Assembly (NCBI GenBank): GCA_035222895.1
Contig: JAVYIG010000062.1
Span: 257,501-321,500 of the forward strand
Length of the DNA: 64,000 bases
Direction of reading: 5' to 3'
Source of the DNA: Strongylocentrotus droebachiensis
Lineage: Eukaryota; Echinodermata; Echinoidea; Camarodonta; Strongylocentrotidae
In this document: positions 8,400 through 20,789 of the stretch, piece after piece
Layout of the letters: each line of letters opens with the position of its first letter
How positions within the stretch are numbered: position 1 is the first letter of the stretch
Made by a program: the position numbers and the translations under genes
Notes under the pieces: model-generated
Told to the model about the DNA's origin: nothing
The model's database searches: none
What the model saw: the letters and a program-made list of their open reading frames with translations, nothing else

Positions 8400-11300
8400 T
8401 GACGTGTTTAAAAGTGTGTCCAAAGTTCGCAGATGACCGCAGTTTCAGTTCGCACGTGACTTAAGTTCACGCACAGATCCATATCTCAGGAAATCGGCTG
8501 TCCATTTGCGATCAATTGATCTGAATAAAATGTATCTATAACATGAGATATCATGGATCGAATATCACATTCCTTATTTTGTTTTCTTGAAAATATGCTG
8601 GAACTTTGGACACCCTATCATACTTAACGACCCGGTCGATTTCGTCAGCACCTAGGCAGAAAAGACGGCAGTGGACAAGAACCGGAAGGGGAGGGGAGGG
8701 GGGCAAAAGCCCATCCCCTTCCGTGGAATGTTCTAATAAGCAATATTCTAGAGAGAAAAAAGCAAACTTATATTTCATTTTCAGGCAGTGATCGGTAACA
8801 ATTTGTTTAATTGCGATCAAATCAAATGACATGTAATATTGTGGGGTTTTTTTTTAGTACTAATTAAGTCGAATGTACACTAGAATCAACCATTAACATT
8901 TGTCTTTGATTTTGTTTATAGTGTAGACTGACACTCTTTAAAGTATAATGAATCCGATATCTTACTTTGGAAGAATTCAAAAACTATAAAGAACCACTAA
9001 ACTTAAACTTTGAATTCATGCAGTTACGTTGTATTGCTTCATTTTATTCAGAATAAGGCTGTATTCTTTTGGCGCCATATCATCAGTATAATCATGAGAA
9101 TAAGATCTTTGAAGAAGGAAAAACAAGATTATATTCATTTTCGATATGCGTTGTCCGCTCTATAGGCCCCATATGCCCTCCCTTATCACTTATCTCAGCA
9201 TTTCTGATCCCTCCCAGTTGAGAAGTTATCATGACGACGTTCGCAATACTAATGATATATTAATGGCGTCGTTTATTAGGCATGTTAATTTAATCCCCTT
9301 CCTCTCCCAGTTTGGTTATATTGTCTGTTTTAAAAGAAAAATGAAAGCACCCTTAAGATGCATTTCTTTACTAGATGGAGTTAATATTGAATTCTTATTG
9401 TTTTTATGTGCACCTAGAGACAAATAAATATCTTCTCCAGTTAATAATTTCAGTAACTTGGAAAAGAAATGACAGTTTCCCCCAAAAAAAATGAATATTG
9501 ATAGATTAATAAAGATAAATCGAGCCCTTAAATATATCATTATTAATAACAGTTTTTAGCTTTAAAAATTTACGTTTTTGCATTTGCATTGGAACTGCGT
9601 GTTTTTATTTTATTCCATTAAACAGATTAATTTTGTTATTTCAATGATTTTAAATATTTCATTTAAAGCTTACAACAAGACAAATACAACTACTTTTACA
9701 ACAACAAAACTTTTTTATTATTTCGTAACATGATACTTCTACTCCTATCTGCTACTTTGGAAAAGTAGAATAAAAACACCCTACCCGAAATTGATGATTT
9801 CGATGTCATTGTACTCGGAAAGAATTTTCAACCGGAAGTAATTTAAAACTAATGACAATGAGTCAATGATTTCGTTGAAATTGCATATCTTACACGTGGC
9901 GTTTTAGGGGCCTTATTATATAGGCTTATTTGTTGTTTCAATGTCACTTTATTAACAATCACGAACATCAACAAAGAGGTACATGTGATAGTAAATATGA
10001 TTGTATAGATACTACACAAAAAATAATATAAAGGTAGAAAATAGAGAGAGGAAGACAAAAAGAGGGGATAAAATACGTTGATTTTTATAATTAACAATAC
10101 AGAGCTAACGTATGAACTATATTGGTGTATAAATGTTAAGTATTATCTCAAAGAACCCATAAAATGCAACCTTATCGTACACCCCATTTGCTGGATATAT
10201 CTGGCATGAAATTCTGTTCTCTTCCTTTTGCTTCCCCGACACTAAATATCCATCTTCCCAGGGGACGGCCCATAAAGGACCATTGAGCTGGACGAGTGAA
10301 GAAATGACATCATGCCGTAGACTCACGTCGAGTGTTAATTGACTATTCTAAATGGCCGCGTCTCCTGGCTATCCCCAGATGCATTTCATGAGGATGTGAT
10401 CAAACAAACCCTACCATCTTCGTCAAAACAGTCTTGAGACTGACCGGCATAGAGGATATTAAACCGATTTAGATGATCATGGTGATGGGAGATTTAACCC
10501 TTTGCTGGCTTAAGTCGAGTATTCAGGCAAATAGCATATTGCTACTTTTGACTTGTGTTACATGTAAAGTGCAAATTTAGCATCCATTTAAAACAATGTG
10601 GCGGACAAAAGTATCGATCTGTTAATAAAGAGTTAAATGCTCCCACCGCCAAGGATGCACCTGATATCATCTAAAATCTCGCATGATGAAATACGAAATT
10701 TAGTTTGAAAGACAGGGGACAGCCACCTTTTAATACAAAAATAATATGAGGAACGTACATAGTCTTGTTTGAAACTCTTAAAAGTCAAGATCTTGGTATT
10801 TCTGTGTTAATATAAGTTACAGTGATATGTTATGATCTAATCATTACCGCAATGAACTTTTCATCAAAATATGATAGGAACACATCATGTTAAACCGGAA
10901 ATAAGCAAGCTATGAAGCAAGTTATGAAGTATCGATTCCTTGCTAAGAAATTATAAACAAAGCATTCTTGACCAAAAACTTCCAAGGCATCATCAATATT
11001 CCCAATCAAACATAGATTTTTATTAAACACGTGTGCCTAAAGTTTAGGTTGTAGTTTCATCAGAACTTCTAGTAAATATAGCCACTTGTCCTCCAACAAA
11101 CGCTAACAAGCATACAAATAATACGGTTGTTATCGGCACTCACTACCTCACCAAAAAAACAACACCCTCTCAAGACGCCCACACCCGATTCAACAAGCAG
11201 GCGTGTACGCACTCTCACACACACACACACACACACACCCCTGCACTGCAGGCATTGAGTTGAATCAGGAAGGCGGAAGTCCTTTTGAGCCAGTACAGAG

Positions 11301-11594
11301 CAAAAGGTGTTTATAGTTTTCAAAATGTGGGGTCTCAGCTATAGACGGATTTAACCTCGGACCCCTATGAAAAACAGCAAACGTGCTGATAATGGTGTTC
11401 AATCCCACAAATGGGAAATAAATAATTAATTGATTTAAAAGAAAATAATTGGATCCAGGAGACCGAGCGGTTCAAAATCATCTTTTGACAACTAGGAAAA
11501 ACTTGGGGGAGAAGAAAAAATCGCGCTTTTCAAACACTTCGGTACTCTCTGTTCAACCACGTTTGCAGGGTCGTCGAAATGTTATTTCAAATGA
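8400..11594. other. Long stretch without a supported gene
   Basis: Mostly AT-rich single-copy-looking DNA. A CA microsatellite lies at 11215-11240. A minus-strand open frame at 10117-10326 has a coding-like composition (contains LVQLNGPLWAVPWEDGYLV) but no identifiable family and no definite splice partners. I do not call it a gene. Confidence 0.5.
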
Positions 11595-11850
11595 GATATT
11601 GTTGTCTAGTGGATAGGTTGCTGGATCACATGGTTCGCGCTTCGAGTCTCTCCATGGAACAAAATGTCATTTGGCAAGACTTAAATGTGCATTTCTCACT
11701 CTACACCCAGGTGTACTGAATGGGTTCCCGGTAGAAAGGAATTATTTGAATTCTTGGGCGCCTTGTCATGCAATATGACTGCAGGGCCCTCAGGGAGAAG
11801 CGCATTAATACGATGAGGAGATGGGGTTGTGTCCAATCAAATTTACCAAC
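11595..11850 (+). mobile_element. Decayed tRNA-derived SINE
   Basis: TTGTTGTCTAGTGGATAGGTTGC is A-box like and GGTTCGCGCTTCGAGTC sits where the B box is expected. About 50 bp on come GGTGTACTGAATGGGTTCCC and GGTAGAAAGG, a body module also seen as GGGTACC..GGTGG forms near 30930 and 33880. The copy is degenerate. Confidence 0.6.
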
Positions 11851-14639
11851 AAGTTGCCCTAAAAAATTCCGACAAACCAATAAACAGTGATAGTAAGAAA
11901 TAAATTTAAAATCAGCATAAATTTTCAGATTGTTTGGACTGAAAGTTAAGGCTAACTATCTTTGTGTTTAAATCCATAAAAATAACATGTGAAACATACA
12001 GTATGTAAAGAGTAACCGATTTTCTTTTCTGTGATTCGCCAATAACACTCTTAATATACATTTGTTATTCTTTTGTTTTTTGGGCTACTCCTATTACTGC
12101 TCCAGCGTGAGACCAAAGCTTTCGACTCAGAATGCCCGTTTTACAAATAAATTCAAATCAAAGACGGTAAATATGAAGCCGTAGATTGATTACTTGATTA
12201 TAATGATTATCCTTGAGAGGTAAAGTAAGATGTGTTTGAAAAATATAAAGGAAAAAAAGATCATCCTTAAAACAGGGTTTACCCATGACTGTGGATTAAA
12301 ATCTCATTTCCTCTCACGCGAAAACATATAAAATCATTATTACAAATAGGACCTATACACAGAAAATTGAGGGGAAAAAATAATGAAACCCCCTTCTACC
12401 CATCATGAGCTAAAACTAACAAGAAAAACAGAGCAAGAGTATGTTGAACTCAGGAGAGATGTCATTATAAAAATAACTTTTAGCTCATTTTTCTATACAA
12501 TCAACATCGGGCCATAATGTCTACAGTCATAACATTTCTCCTACAGCCCCCGCACCCCCACACACTCACCCTTCCCAGACTTCCTTTCCCACAATCCTTT
12601 GTCACCACTAGGCATACACGCAAGAGTAAGAGTAAGCTCATTGGTGTATTCCTATACATTTGTGCTCTTTCATAAGCCTTTTTTTGTTTTAGTTTCAAGG
12701 ATAGGTTATATTATAGCACTCTGGCGGTACAAGCACTCTGATTGATTTTCCTCAGTGGTCTCATCATCATGTACACGTCCGCCAGCTTGGAGAGAAAAGA
12801 TAAATATAAACGACTTCAAGTGAGGGTTGACGTATACCGCGCTCGTTTGACCGTATCGTCCGTGGAGATGCACCCTTTTCCTGAATGAAGGAGCGGAAAG
12901 GAAGATCGTCCAGTACTTCACGTAAAGACTGATCGAAGCCCTTCAAACTGGGAAGCCATTTCAAGCGATTTCCTCTTACGCAGATATTTGTTCATTGTCC
13001 AAGGCGTCTCGCCAGATTGCGTAATCAATCATTGCGTATTCCCTGATGATTGTTGGAAGAGAGCAACAAATGAACTAATCAAAATCCAGTTTGTTTTTGC
13101 TTTACACGCCATACAAAAATTCTGTAACGTAAGTCTGAAGACAAAATACGATTTGCCCGTATTCGCTTTCGCGAATTACGTCATCACTTAATTTGAATGA
13201 GACAAGAAAATATAGAGTAAATGCTTTGTTCTCTTTGTGAAAATAAATTCATTGATAAATTCATACATTTTTGCAAGATCATATATCACACATTATGTGG
13301 AAATCATACCGTCAGTGTCATGTAAACCTTTTTAGAGTTACGTGAATAATTGTCTTTTCAAAAATTCCTTATAAAATTTGTGGTTTTACAATGCTTTTTT
13401 CATTATTACATGGTTTAAACTATTACATGAGAGTTCATGAATAACCTTTAACGATTTTTACTCAAATAAAAAAGTTCAGACTTCTGAATTGCTTGGTTTT
13501 CCAAAGCACAACCCGTAATTAAAGACATCGACGGGAAAATCAACTATGTAAAGTTTCGGCGGGACAGTATGACAAATTATTTTTTTCTATTATAAAATAC
13601 GCACACTGGGGATTGTTACTTAGATCCACTTGGGTAAATTAAACCTTTTTCCTGCATGAATTTTTGCTTTTATTTATTTATTTTGCTTTTAGCCATTGAT
13701 TGCACGTTAACCATATAATTTTACAAGTATATATCATTTCTGTAATTCTGTTCAACAACTGTTACCAATTTCTTTCCGGTTTTGGTTTAACGTTCAAATT
13801 TATTATTCAAAATCAAAGTTTAACAAACATTTGGTTTCCTTTGTTGTTCACTTTCATTGCAACCCTTTTCCTTGATTTTTTCATTATGTTATTTATTATC
13901 ACATTATTATTTTACCTGTCTGAAATATAATCTGCCACACTTTGTTTAATATGTTACTGTTTTCCTGCCACAAAACAACATGTGTTTTAATCACCTGTTT
14001 TGCCTCGAGTCTTCAAGAAGTATCATCCACATTTCGAGGAAACACTGCTTAAAGTGACATCTTGAATTATTTGTATCTCTCAACATATTCGATCATAAGT
14101 ATTTGTAAGAGCTACGGGACTATGATGTCAATGTGAAACGAATTGTTGCGTAGGTATAATGATACCAACAAGGACGATGCCGACGACGACGACGATGATG
14201 ATGATGATTATAACAATAATACAATAAAAATCTGTATATAAAGGCCAAAAAGGGAAAACAGGGAAAACTGTCAACTGTAGACATGTTGCCTTTATTGAGA
14301 GGTGGTTGCTAAGAGGTGGTTGCTTGGATGGTAATAATGTTAATAACGATAATAACCACAACAACAACAATGATCTCAATAGTGGTGATAATAATTACAA
14401 TTATGATATGAATAATAATTATAAAAATATTAAAAATAAGGATAATTATGATATAAATATTGTTATGACTCTATAGTATTCAAAATGATGATGATAATAA
14501 AATTAAAATACTAATGACGTCATTGGTAACGCGCATATCCAGGATCCTTCAGAAAAAATTTGATTTACATGCTGTTACAAAATTAAATAAGTTAAACGTA
14601 GAATGATTACTAGTTTAACAAGGTCTAAATCCAAAGTCT
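11851..14639. other. Non-coding stretch with a weak open frame
   Basis: No gene could be supported. The minus strand at about 12780-12990 has a moderately GC-rich frame (contains KWLPSLKGFDQSLREVLDDL) that is not extendable and matches no family I know. Trinucleotide GAC/GAT and AAT runs lie at 14170-14500. Confidence 0.5.
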
Positions 14640-14870
14640 TCGTTCAGTTCATTTTGGAACAGTTCGTAAGACTTCTTTCTGTTATATGTTACTATGTATT
14701 GATGTTTTCGATAATGTTCATGTTGTTTATATTGTTCAAGTAGTTTGTATCTTCACATTGTTAAGTTGCATTTGTTTACATGGCCCCCTGGAAAACAGTA
14801 ATTTGATTACTGACCGGGCTACCCTGTTTAAATAAAACGGAATAAATAAATAAATAAATAAATAGACAAA
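14640..14870 (+). mobile_element. 3' end of a non-LTR retrotransposon (LINE)
   Basis: A segment ending ATTTGATTACTGACCGGGCT, then ACCCTGTTTAAATAAA and five to six AATA repeats (to about 14868). Such a 3' UTR with a short tandem tail and no coding region is how 5'-truncated CR1/L2-type LINEs look. The clade is not assignable from the tail. Confidence 0.65.
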
Positions 14871-15104
14871 ATTCGCCGGCCGACCGACATTATACATCTC
14901 ACCAAATAATTCAAACTTCTGCATTGATATAGTACTAATAATACTAATAGCTCACATTTATAATGCTGGCATTTTCCACTCCCTGGGGAGCATTCCAGCC
15001 AGTCGCCATTTTACAAGCGCCACGTACAAGCGCCAAGTACACGAGGATCGAGCGAGAATACCGACACAGCTGACCCGACACAGCAACATTTCTATGCACC
15101 TTAA

Positions 15105-15747
15105 GGCCCTTTTACACTTTCACGGATCGCATCACGGATCATCCCGGATCGTCGCTCCGGGATAATCCGTGTTATCTCCGGCATTACCGTGTATACACCG
15201 GGGAGGCATCCGGCGTGATCCTTGGCGTACCGGCATATCCGGGGAAAAAATTAAGCTTGCTTAATTTTTCATCCCGGAGTTCACGGATGAAACAATCCGT
15301 CCTCTTCCCTGTAGGCACCGTGTACCTCCGTGTAGCCGCCGAATACATCCGGGACAGTCCATGTAGACACCGGGAGGTCCCTATTAACACCGGTTTCATC
15401 CGGGTTTGAAATTCCGTATATCAAATGAGCGCCTACAAGCTCAAGTCACCCGTCAACATTCCGGAGATATCCCAATAGACAACGTACACCTCCGTGTAAG
15501 GACCGTAAAAGTACCCAGTAGCCTCCGTGCTCTTCCTTGAAATCCGTGTTAGCTCCGTATGCGTTTCCGGCGTGGTCCGCGTTGCTACCTTGTCTGTCCG
15601 TGGAGACACCGTACTTGCCGGTGTATACACCCAGTTCGGAATGTATCCACACCGGCATCGAGAAGAAATCAAGGTGTCGCACGCCGGAACACCCCGGATT
15701 AAGATCCGGGATGATCCGTGATGCGACCGTGAAAGTGTAAAAGGGCC
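15105..15747. mobile_element. 643-bp TTAA-flanked inverted-repeat element (piggyBac-type target)
   Basis: It starts GGCCCTTTTACACTTTCACG and ends with the exact reverse complement. It is flanked by TTAA on both sides (15101-15104, 15748-15751). The termini extend inward imperfectly (GATCGCATCACGGATCATCC facing GATGATCCGTGATGCG), and the interior is rich in CCGGTGT/ACACCGG and TCCGTG repeats. TTAA duplication is the hallmark of piggyBac-type insertion. It has no transposase, so it would be a non-autonomous member. Confidence 0.85.
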
Positions 15748-15750
15748 TTA

Positions 15751-15966
15751 ACACTATGAACATGACTGACAATGAAAGCGGACAAAATATACAGTTCCTC
15801 AGGTGGACAAAGGAACATCCCTTTACTGCTATTATGTACAAATGTGTAGAACAGGTGTCACATGCATATTCACCTTTTTACATAATAGCAGTGAAGGGAT
15901 GTTCTTTTGTCTACCTGAGGAACTGTATATTGTGTCCGCTTTCTTTGTCAGTCATGTTCATAGTGT
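15751..15966. mobile_element. 216-bp foldback MITE with TA target
   Basis: The left arm (from ACACTATGAACATGACTGAC, 15751 to about 15840) and right arm (about 15875 to GTCAGTCATGTTCATAGTGT, 15966) are near-perfect inverted copies separated by about 35 bp. Both sides are flanked by TA. It abuts the TTAA element directly, sharing the TTAA bases. Confidence 0.85.
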
Positions 15967-16400
15967 TAGTCATGTGGAGTTGCCGCATTACAAATATTTT
16001 ATATTATTATTATTATTATATCATTTTTGCTCCCTCGACGAGACGACTCCACTCAACGTTTTCCTTCTCTCTCTCTCTATCATGCTCTTACCCCTCTTTC
16101 TCCTCTCTTTTATCTCCCCGTTTCTTTTTTTTTATTTTCTTTTTCTTTTTTTCTCTTTTTCTCTCTTTTCTTTCTTTTCTTTTTCTTTTTTTTCCCTTTC
16201 GTTTTTTTTCCTTTGACCCCTCTCCTTTCTTTTTTTCTCTTTCCTTTCTTTTCCTTTCCCTTTCCCTTTTTTTTTTTCTTTCTTTCTCCTTTTACCTCCC
16301 CTTTTCTCATTTTCTCCGACGGCCATGCAATTTTACCGACAAAATCCTGATAGGTGGGGGAGGTGTGTCGCACCCCATACCCCCTTTAGCGACGCCCCTG

Positions 16401-17815
16401 CATGAGAAAGGGTGCGTTGACTAGTCTTCCACACCAGTCGTTTACAATGGAATTAATGGAATAGAAATTTTAGTCGTTCAAATTGAAACAGGTAGAAAAA
16501 TAAATAAATTGCTTTTTACTCAGTCTTGCAGATCAGGCATTTATACGAATTAAATCAATGAATAACAAGAAACACAATCAGATAATTATTCACTTAAATA
16601 TTTCAAAAATGTCCAATGAAGGTGTTTACCTAGTCTTGCATATTATTCGTATATTATTTAACATAACAAAAATTAATATCCATTTTTTTTTTGAATGGAA
16701 TTCATTTTAAATGTAAACTAGTGCTTAACAGTTGTCAAAAATGAAATTACAAATAAAAATGAATCGCCACTTTACTTCTTTCATTTTATTTCTTAAAAAA
16801 CCAATAATATTCCAATTAGTATTCGGGCTAAATTCACGCAAATAATTAATTACAAATAAACTTGATGATCTCACGAGAAAAAACACACTATCATACATTA
16901 AAAGTGTACCATTAAATATCGGCGATTTAATATGGATAATCAAAGCAATTAATCAAGGTTCTTAACATCGTTTGGGCACACACAATATACAAATGTCAAA
17001 GGGAGCAACAATCCTACGTTACAAAAAGCAGTACAAATAATCAACGGCGGCAGCGCTACTTCCACAGTGTGTGGTTGTTAGGGGGGCAACAACAATAAGG
17101 GCACTTTCTGGAGAAAAAAAAACTACAAAGGGAAATCTCACAGCAAAATATACAATTTCTAGACATGTTATATACCCCTTCATTGTGATTCCATTATCAG
17201 GGATGATTTAAATATTGTTTTCTCGTTATACATACAAGATATTGCTTAAAGATACTATGCCCCTTTTGCAGCCACAATCAAATTATGTAGAACTTTGCAG
17301 GAATTATGAATATGTCATGTATGTCCTATCTGTGAAATTTAAACGTTAACAGAGTCCTAATATTCAAGTTTTGCAAGGAAACTTGTTTATTTGCTAGACT
17401 TCACTGTCAGACACTTTTGAGTGACCGACTGCCTTTTCTTCTTCTTTGGTAATAACATACATGAAATAAGCTGTAAAGGGTACATGAGCATTTGTCTACA
17501 TCAATATCCCACTTCTTGTAATGGCCGAAATTAAACTGATTGAAGCTTTGCGCAGCATAAAAAGTACGACCATTCGGTACAATGGTCTAATAATCAGACT
17601 ATTACTTACTGGCTCTATAGCTCCCAAGTCGATTCGACTACTAATAGTCGTTATTTTCCCACTTAAAGACATTTTCAAGCCCCCTTTTTGGGGGAAGTTC
17701 TAAATGAGTACCATCTTTCAAATGCCGTTGGAATTGAACCTTTTCATTTGTTTGGCCTGCAAATGGGACATAGTACTTTTAAGCACCATTCTTTACAGTT
17801 GGGTGTGATGGTCTG
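16401..17815. other. AT-rich non-coding stretch
   Basis: Nothing coding or repetitive was recognised apart from short A/T runs. Confidence 0.55.
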
Positions 17816-17819
17816 AAAC

Positions 17820-18757
17820 CTCATCTGTGAGCGAGCGAAGCGAGCGAGGAAAATTTTAAAGATTTTTTAGTTCACTGTGCGAAAAAATACATCTTATAAA
17901 GCAGAAAAATCCAAATCCTGATGGGATTATAAGCACATTCTTATAACGGAAGAGTGATATTATAATTATATCATCTATAAATGCGAGCGAGCGCAGCGAG
18001 AGAGCTTCGGGGGGAACTGCTCTTAGGTGCATAAAATCGGGGTTGCGTTTAAAATGGGAGGAAAAGAGGACACTTATCGGAAGGGATAATACACTTATTA
18101 GAAAAGAAAAGGAGCACATGTCAAAGTACAACGGGTAATTAGCACTTATTGCAAAGAAAAATGGGAGGTGAAAATGGGGCACTTCTTATACCTATAAAAG
18201 AATTCTAACACTCACCAGGGATAAAAGGGGCACTTATGAGAATGGGAAATGGGCGTTTGTCACTGTTAAAAGGAAGATTATAGTAAAAGAAAATGTGCAT
18301 TACTTGAAATAAAAAAGGGCATCGATCAGATTTTAATAGGGGCATTTATCGGGAGTGAAAGGGAGTTTTTATGAGAAAGGGAAGGGAAACTTGAGAAGAA
18401 AAAAGAGAGCATTTATTGGAAAGGAAACGGGGCACGTGCAAAATAGAAGGAGCAGTTATTACAGGTGAAAAGTGACATTCATGAGAGATGAAAAGAGAAA
18501 TTAAAACGCAATATCTTTGAGATTTGAATACGGGCAATTATGAGAGGTGAAGGGGGCACTTATTAAAAGTGAAAGAGGGAATTCCCGTACCTGAAAAGGG
18601 GCACTTACTAGAGATTAAAAAGGGGGCACTTATGAAAATGGAAAATTGACACTTATTGCAAAGAAAAATGGGAGCTTGTCGAAGGAAAAGGGGCACGTTT
18701 CAAAATAAAAGGGGCACTTGTCAGTGGTGAAAAGTAAAAGAGGCACATTTCCTATGT
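17820..18757. repeat. Degenerate minisatellite (GGGGCACTTAT units) with GCGAGCGAAGCG hairpins at its left end
   Basis: From about 18030 to 18757 a purine-rich unit of roughly 25-35 bp, core AAAGGGGCACTTATNRG, recurs more than twenty times with variation. At its left end are GAGCGAGCGAAGCGAGCGAG (17829-17848) and GCGAGCGAGCGCAGCGAGAG (17983-18002), near-palindromic hairpins. The same core continues at 19430-19475, across the inserted element at 18759-19423. Confidence 0.8.
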
Positions 18758-18944
18758 ACACTGTCGCTCATTAAGTTGGAATATTTTTGTTTCACCCCAA
18801 TATATGGAATTATTTTAAAAATAATTTTAAAAAAATAGATCTAGATTCTCAGATTGTATTGAATAATAATTTGACAATGTGTGTTTTGCGTGACTGCTAA
18901 AGCATGTGTATGCTACTATGCTTATCAAATAGGGGACCTACGCC

Positions 18945-19085
18945 CTTCAGTCATAAATGACAGTAATGAAGATTAATGCCCCACAAAAGGGCACTAACAT
19001 AGCACATTGACACGGTTTTGATCCTGGGGCCTCACAGTTACGAGGCCATTGCTTTGTCACTGAACAATGACTGTACGTAGCGGGG
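18945..19085 (-). mobile_element. Decayed tRNA-like SINE piece inside the 18.76-kb element
   Basis: It contains AGGGCACTAACATAGCACATTG, GGTTTTGATCCTGGGGCCTC and ACGAGGCCATTGCTTTGTCACTGA. This is the same module order as the better preserved SINE at 21650-21785 (AGGGCACTAGCGCATCGACTTGGTTTCGAACCC...). The copy is heavily mutated. Confidence 0.5.
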
Positions 19086-19138
19086 GCTAGGGTAGGGGGC
19101 AGTTTCCATAAATAAAAAAAAACACATAAAATGCAATG

Positions 19139-19275
19139 AATTTTCAATAATTTATTGCATTTTACCCGGTCCCCAACATAAACAAACCTCTGGATGGCCA
19201 TGCATTATGGCTAAAGGCATGGGCACACAGAGGACTTGTTAATGTTGGGAACCGGGGTAAAATGCAATACATTAT
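19139..19275. repeat. Inner foldback of the 18.76-kb element
   Basis: CAATAATTTATTGCATTTTACCCGGTCCCCAACAT faces its inverted copy ATGTTGGGAACCGGGGTAAAATGCAATACATTATTG (split here into under-20 blocks by mismatches). The centre is near 19203. It is either the core of the host element or a smaller nested MITE. Confidence 0.65.
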
Positions 19276-19475
19276 TGGAATTTATGGAATTATTTTAAAA
19301 ATAATTTTAAAATAAAATCTGAGAATGTTTACTATTATCTAGATCTTTTATTTTAAATTATTTTTAAAATAATTCCATAAATTGGGGTAAAACAAAAATA
19401 TTCCACCTATATGAGCGACAGCGTATAAACGGGCACTTCTTACAAATTTAAAGGGGCACTTTTGGATGAATTGAA

Positions 19476-20089
19476 AACGTGGGCGGGGGGCGCCTCGAAA
19501 GGGTCACCTCTAGCTAGTTCTAGTCCTCCGAAAGGACCCTGACATCTACACTTGTTTATGTTTCTGGAGGCTTTATGAAGAACATGCTACTCTTCGGTTT
19601 CATCTCTGTTCAATTCTTCTAGCTTGTGAAGTTTCTCGTAAACCAGTCGTTTATTATGAATCAATGTGATTGCTTTCCACCAACGATTTTTCACTCTTCT
19701 GTTCAAGAGGTATTTACTATTTTTTCTCCGGGAAGCGGCAACATCTTTGAGGAAATGAGATACAAAAAAAAGAAACATTGTCAATGAAATCAAAGATATT
19801 TAGTAAAAAGCGTTCAATCCGATACTGAGTACACAGTGTGAGTCAACAAAAGGTTTACACTAAGAAAATTGCTACTTATTTTATTAATAATTTATGAACA
19901 GTAGATTATTAAACATCTTATGAAAGTGTGTTTCGTCCTAAATCATTTGGTATCATTTTTGTGCGGTATATGGTCACGCTTGAATGAACAAGAGACATTG
20001 TTTAAGAGAGTGCAATCATTAATTTGCGCAAAAGTGATGCCTATGTGATGTGACTCCGTCAGTCACACACTCATACACAAACACCCCAT

Positions 20090-20137
<48 letters not shown>

Positions 20138-20789
20138 AAACACACAGAAGCACTCTCACTCACTTGCACACTCAGATAAATGAGAAAAAAAATGTAGCCA
20201 AGTCATTATTACGTATTGAACATTTCTGTAAAATTGCCAATTTTCCATTTAGTATCAAAATAGAATTTAAATTAAATCATAATGCCATAATGAACGTTTG
20301 GTGCATTAGTAATAATAATGAATTGTTTCTTCCAAAGGACTCGGCCAGTCTGCATCTTAATGTGCTATGTGAGTGTGTGTGTGTGTGTGTTTGTGCGTGT
20401 GAGTGTAATTGTATGTGAGATAAAGAAAGAGAGTGTGAGAGCGAGGGGTTTTAACAACTTTGAAAGAGAGGGAGAGAGAGAGTGGGGAAGACAATGTAAT
20501 GGTTGTAATGGTGCACGGTCACTCATTTTAGTAAACACAAAAACATCACAGAATTCTTTTCATGTTGGTTTATTAGCTTCATATCAACAGTCAAGCCAAA
20601 AGAAAGAAAGATGAAAGTCATAGCATTCTCTGTTTAACCACTGTTGACAGTTGTACGACAAATGTACCTTTAACCCTTCATCTAACCCTAACTATTTCCC
20701 TGCAATCAATTTCCTACCCAAATTCGTGTTTGTTTGTTTTATTTGACATGCTTGCAAGTAAGCAACCAGGGGACCGACATTATTAAAGT
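19476..20789. other. Non-coding stretch with CA/GT microsatellites
   Basis: A CA run lies at 20090-20145 and a GT run at 20370-20405, with GA-rich sequence at 20440-20495. An open frame covers the CA run but is explained by the dinucleotide repeat. No gene is supported. Confidence 0.6.

Larger units (their letters stand above)
15040..16400 (-). mobile_element. Truncated hAT-like element, copy 2, interrupted by two other elements
   Basis: The right end GCGACGCCCCTG (16389-16400) is the reverse complement of the CAGGGGCGTCGC terminus of the element at 53752. Going left, 16028-16380 matches the reverse complement of 53780-54245 (pyrimidine tract, GCTCCCTCGACGAGAC) and 15043-15095 matches 54275-54312 (GAGGATCGAGC, ACAGCTGACCCGACACAGCAAC). 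Between these halves sit a TTAA-flanked element and a TA-flanked foldback. The far end of the hAT copy is missing, so no target duplication can be seen. Confidence 0.8.
18759..19423. mobile_element. 665-bp TA-flanked inverted-repeat element inserted in the minisatellite
   Basis: The left end CACTGTCGCTCATTAAGTTG and right end (reverse complement CGCTGTCGCTCATATAGGTG) are followed by matching GGAATATTTTTGTTT, CACCCCAAT and GGAATTATTTTAAAAATAAT. TA flanks both ends (18757-18758, 19424-19425). It fits a Tc1/mariner-like non-autonomous transposon. Minisatellite units on both sides show that it landed inside the array. Confidence 0.85.

Noticed and set aside
12767..12964. Minus-strand frame with KWLPSLKGFDQSLREVLDDL
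   Set aside because: It looks coding-like for about 50 residues but matches no family I know, has no ATG, and no splice-compatible neighbour.
15756..16424. 222-codon plus-strand frame rich in Phe, Leu and Ser
   Set aside because: It runs across a foldback MITE and the pyrimidine tract of the hAT copy. Composition explains it.
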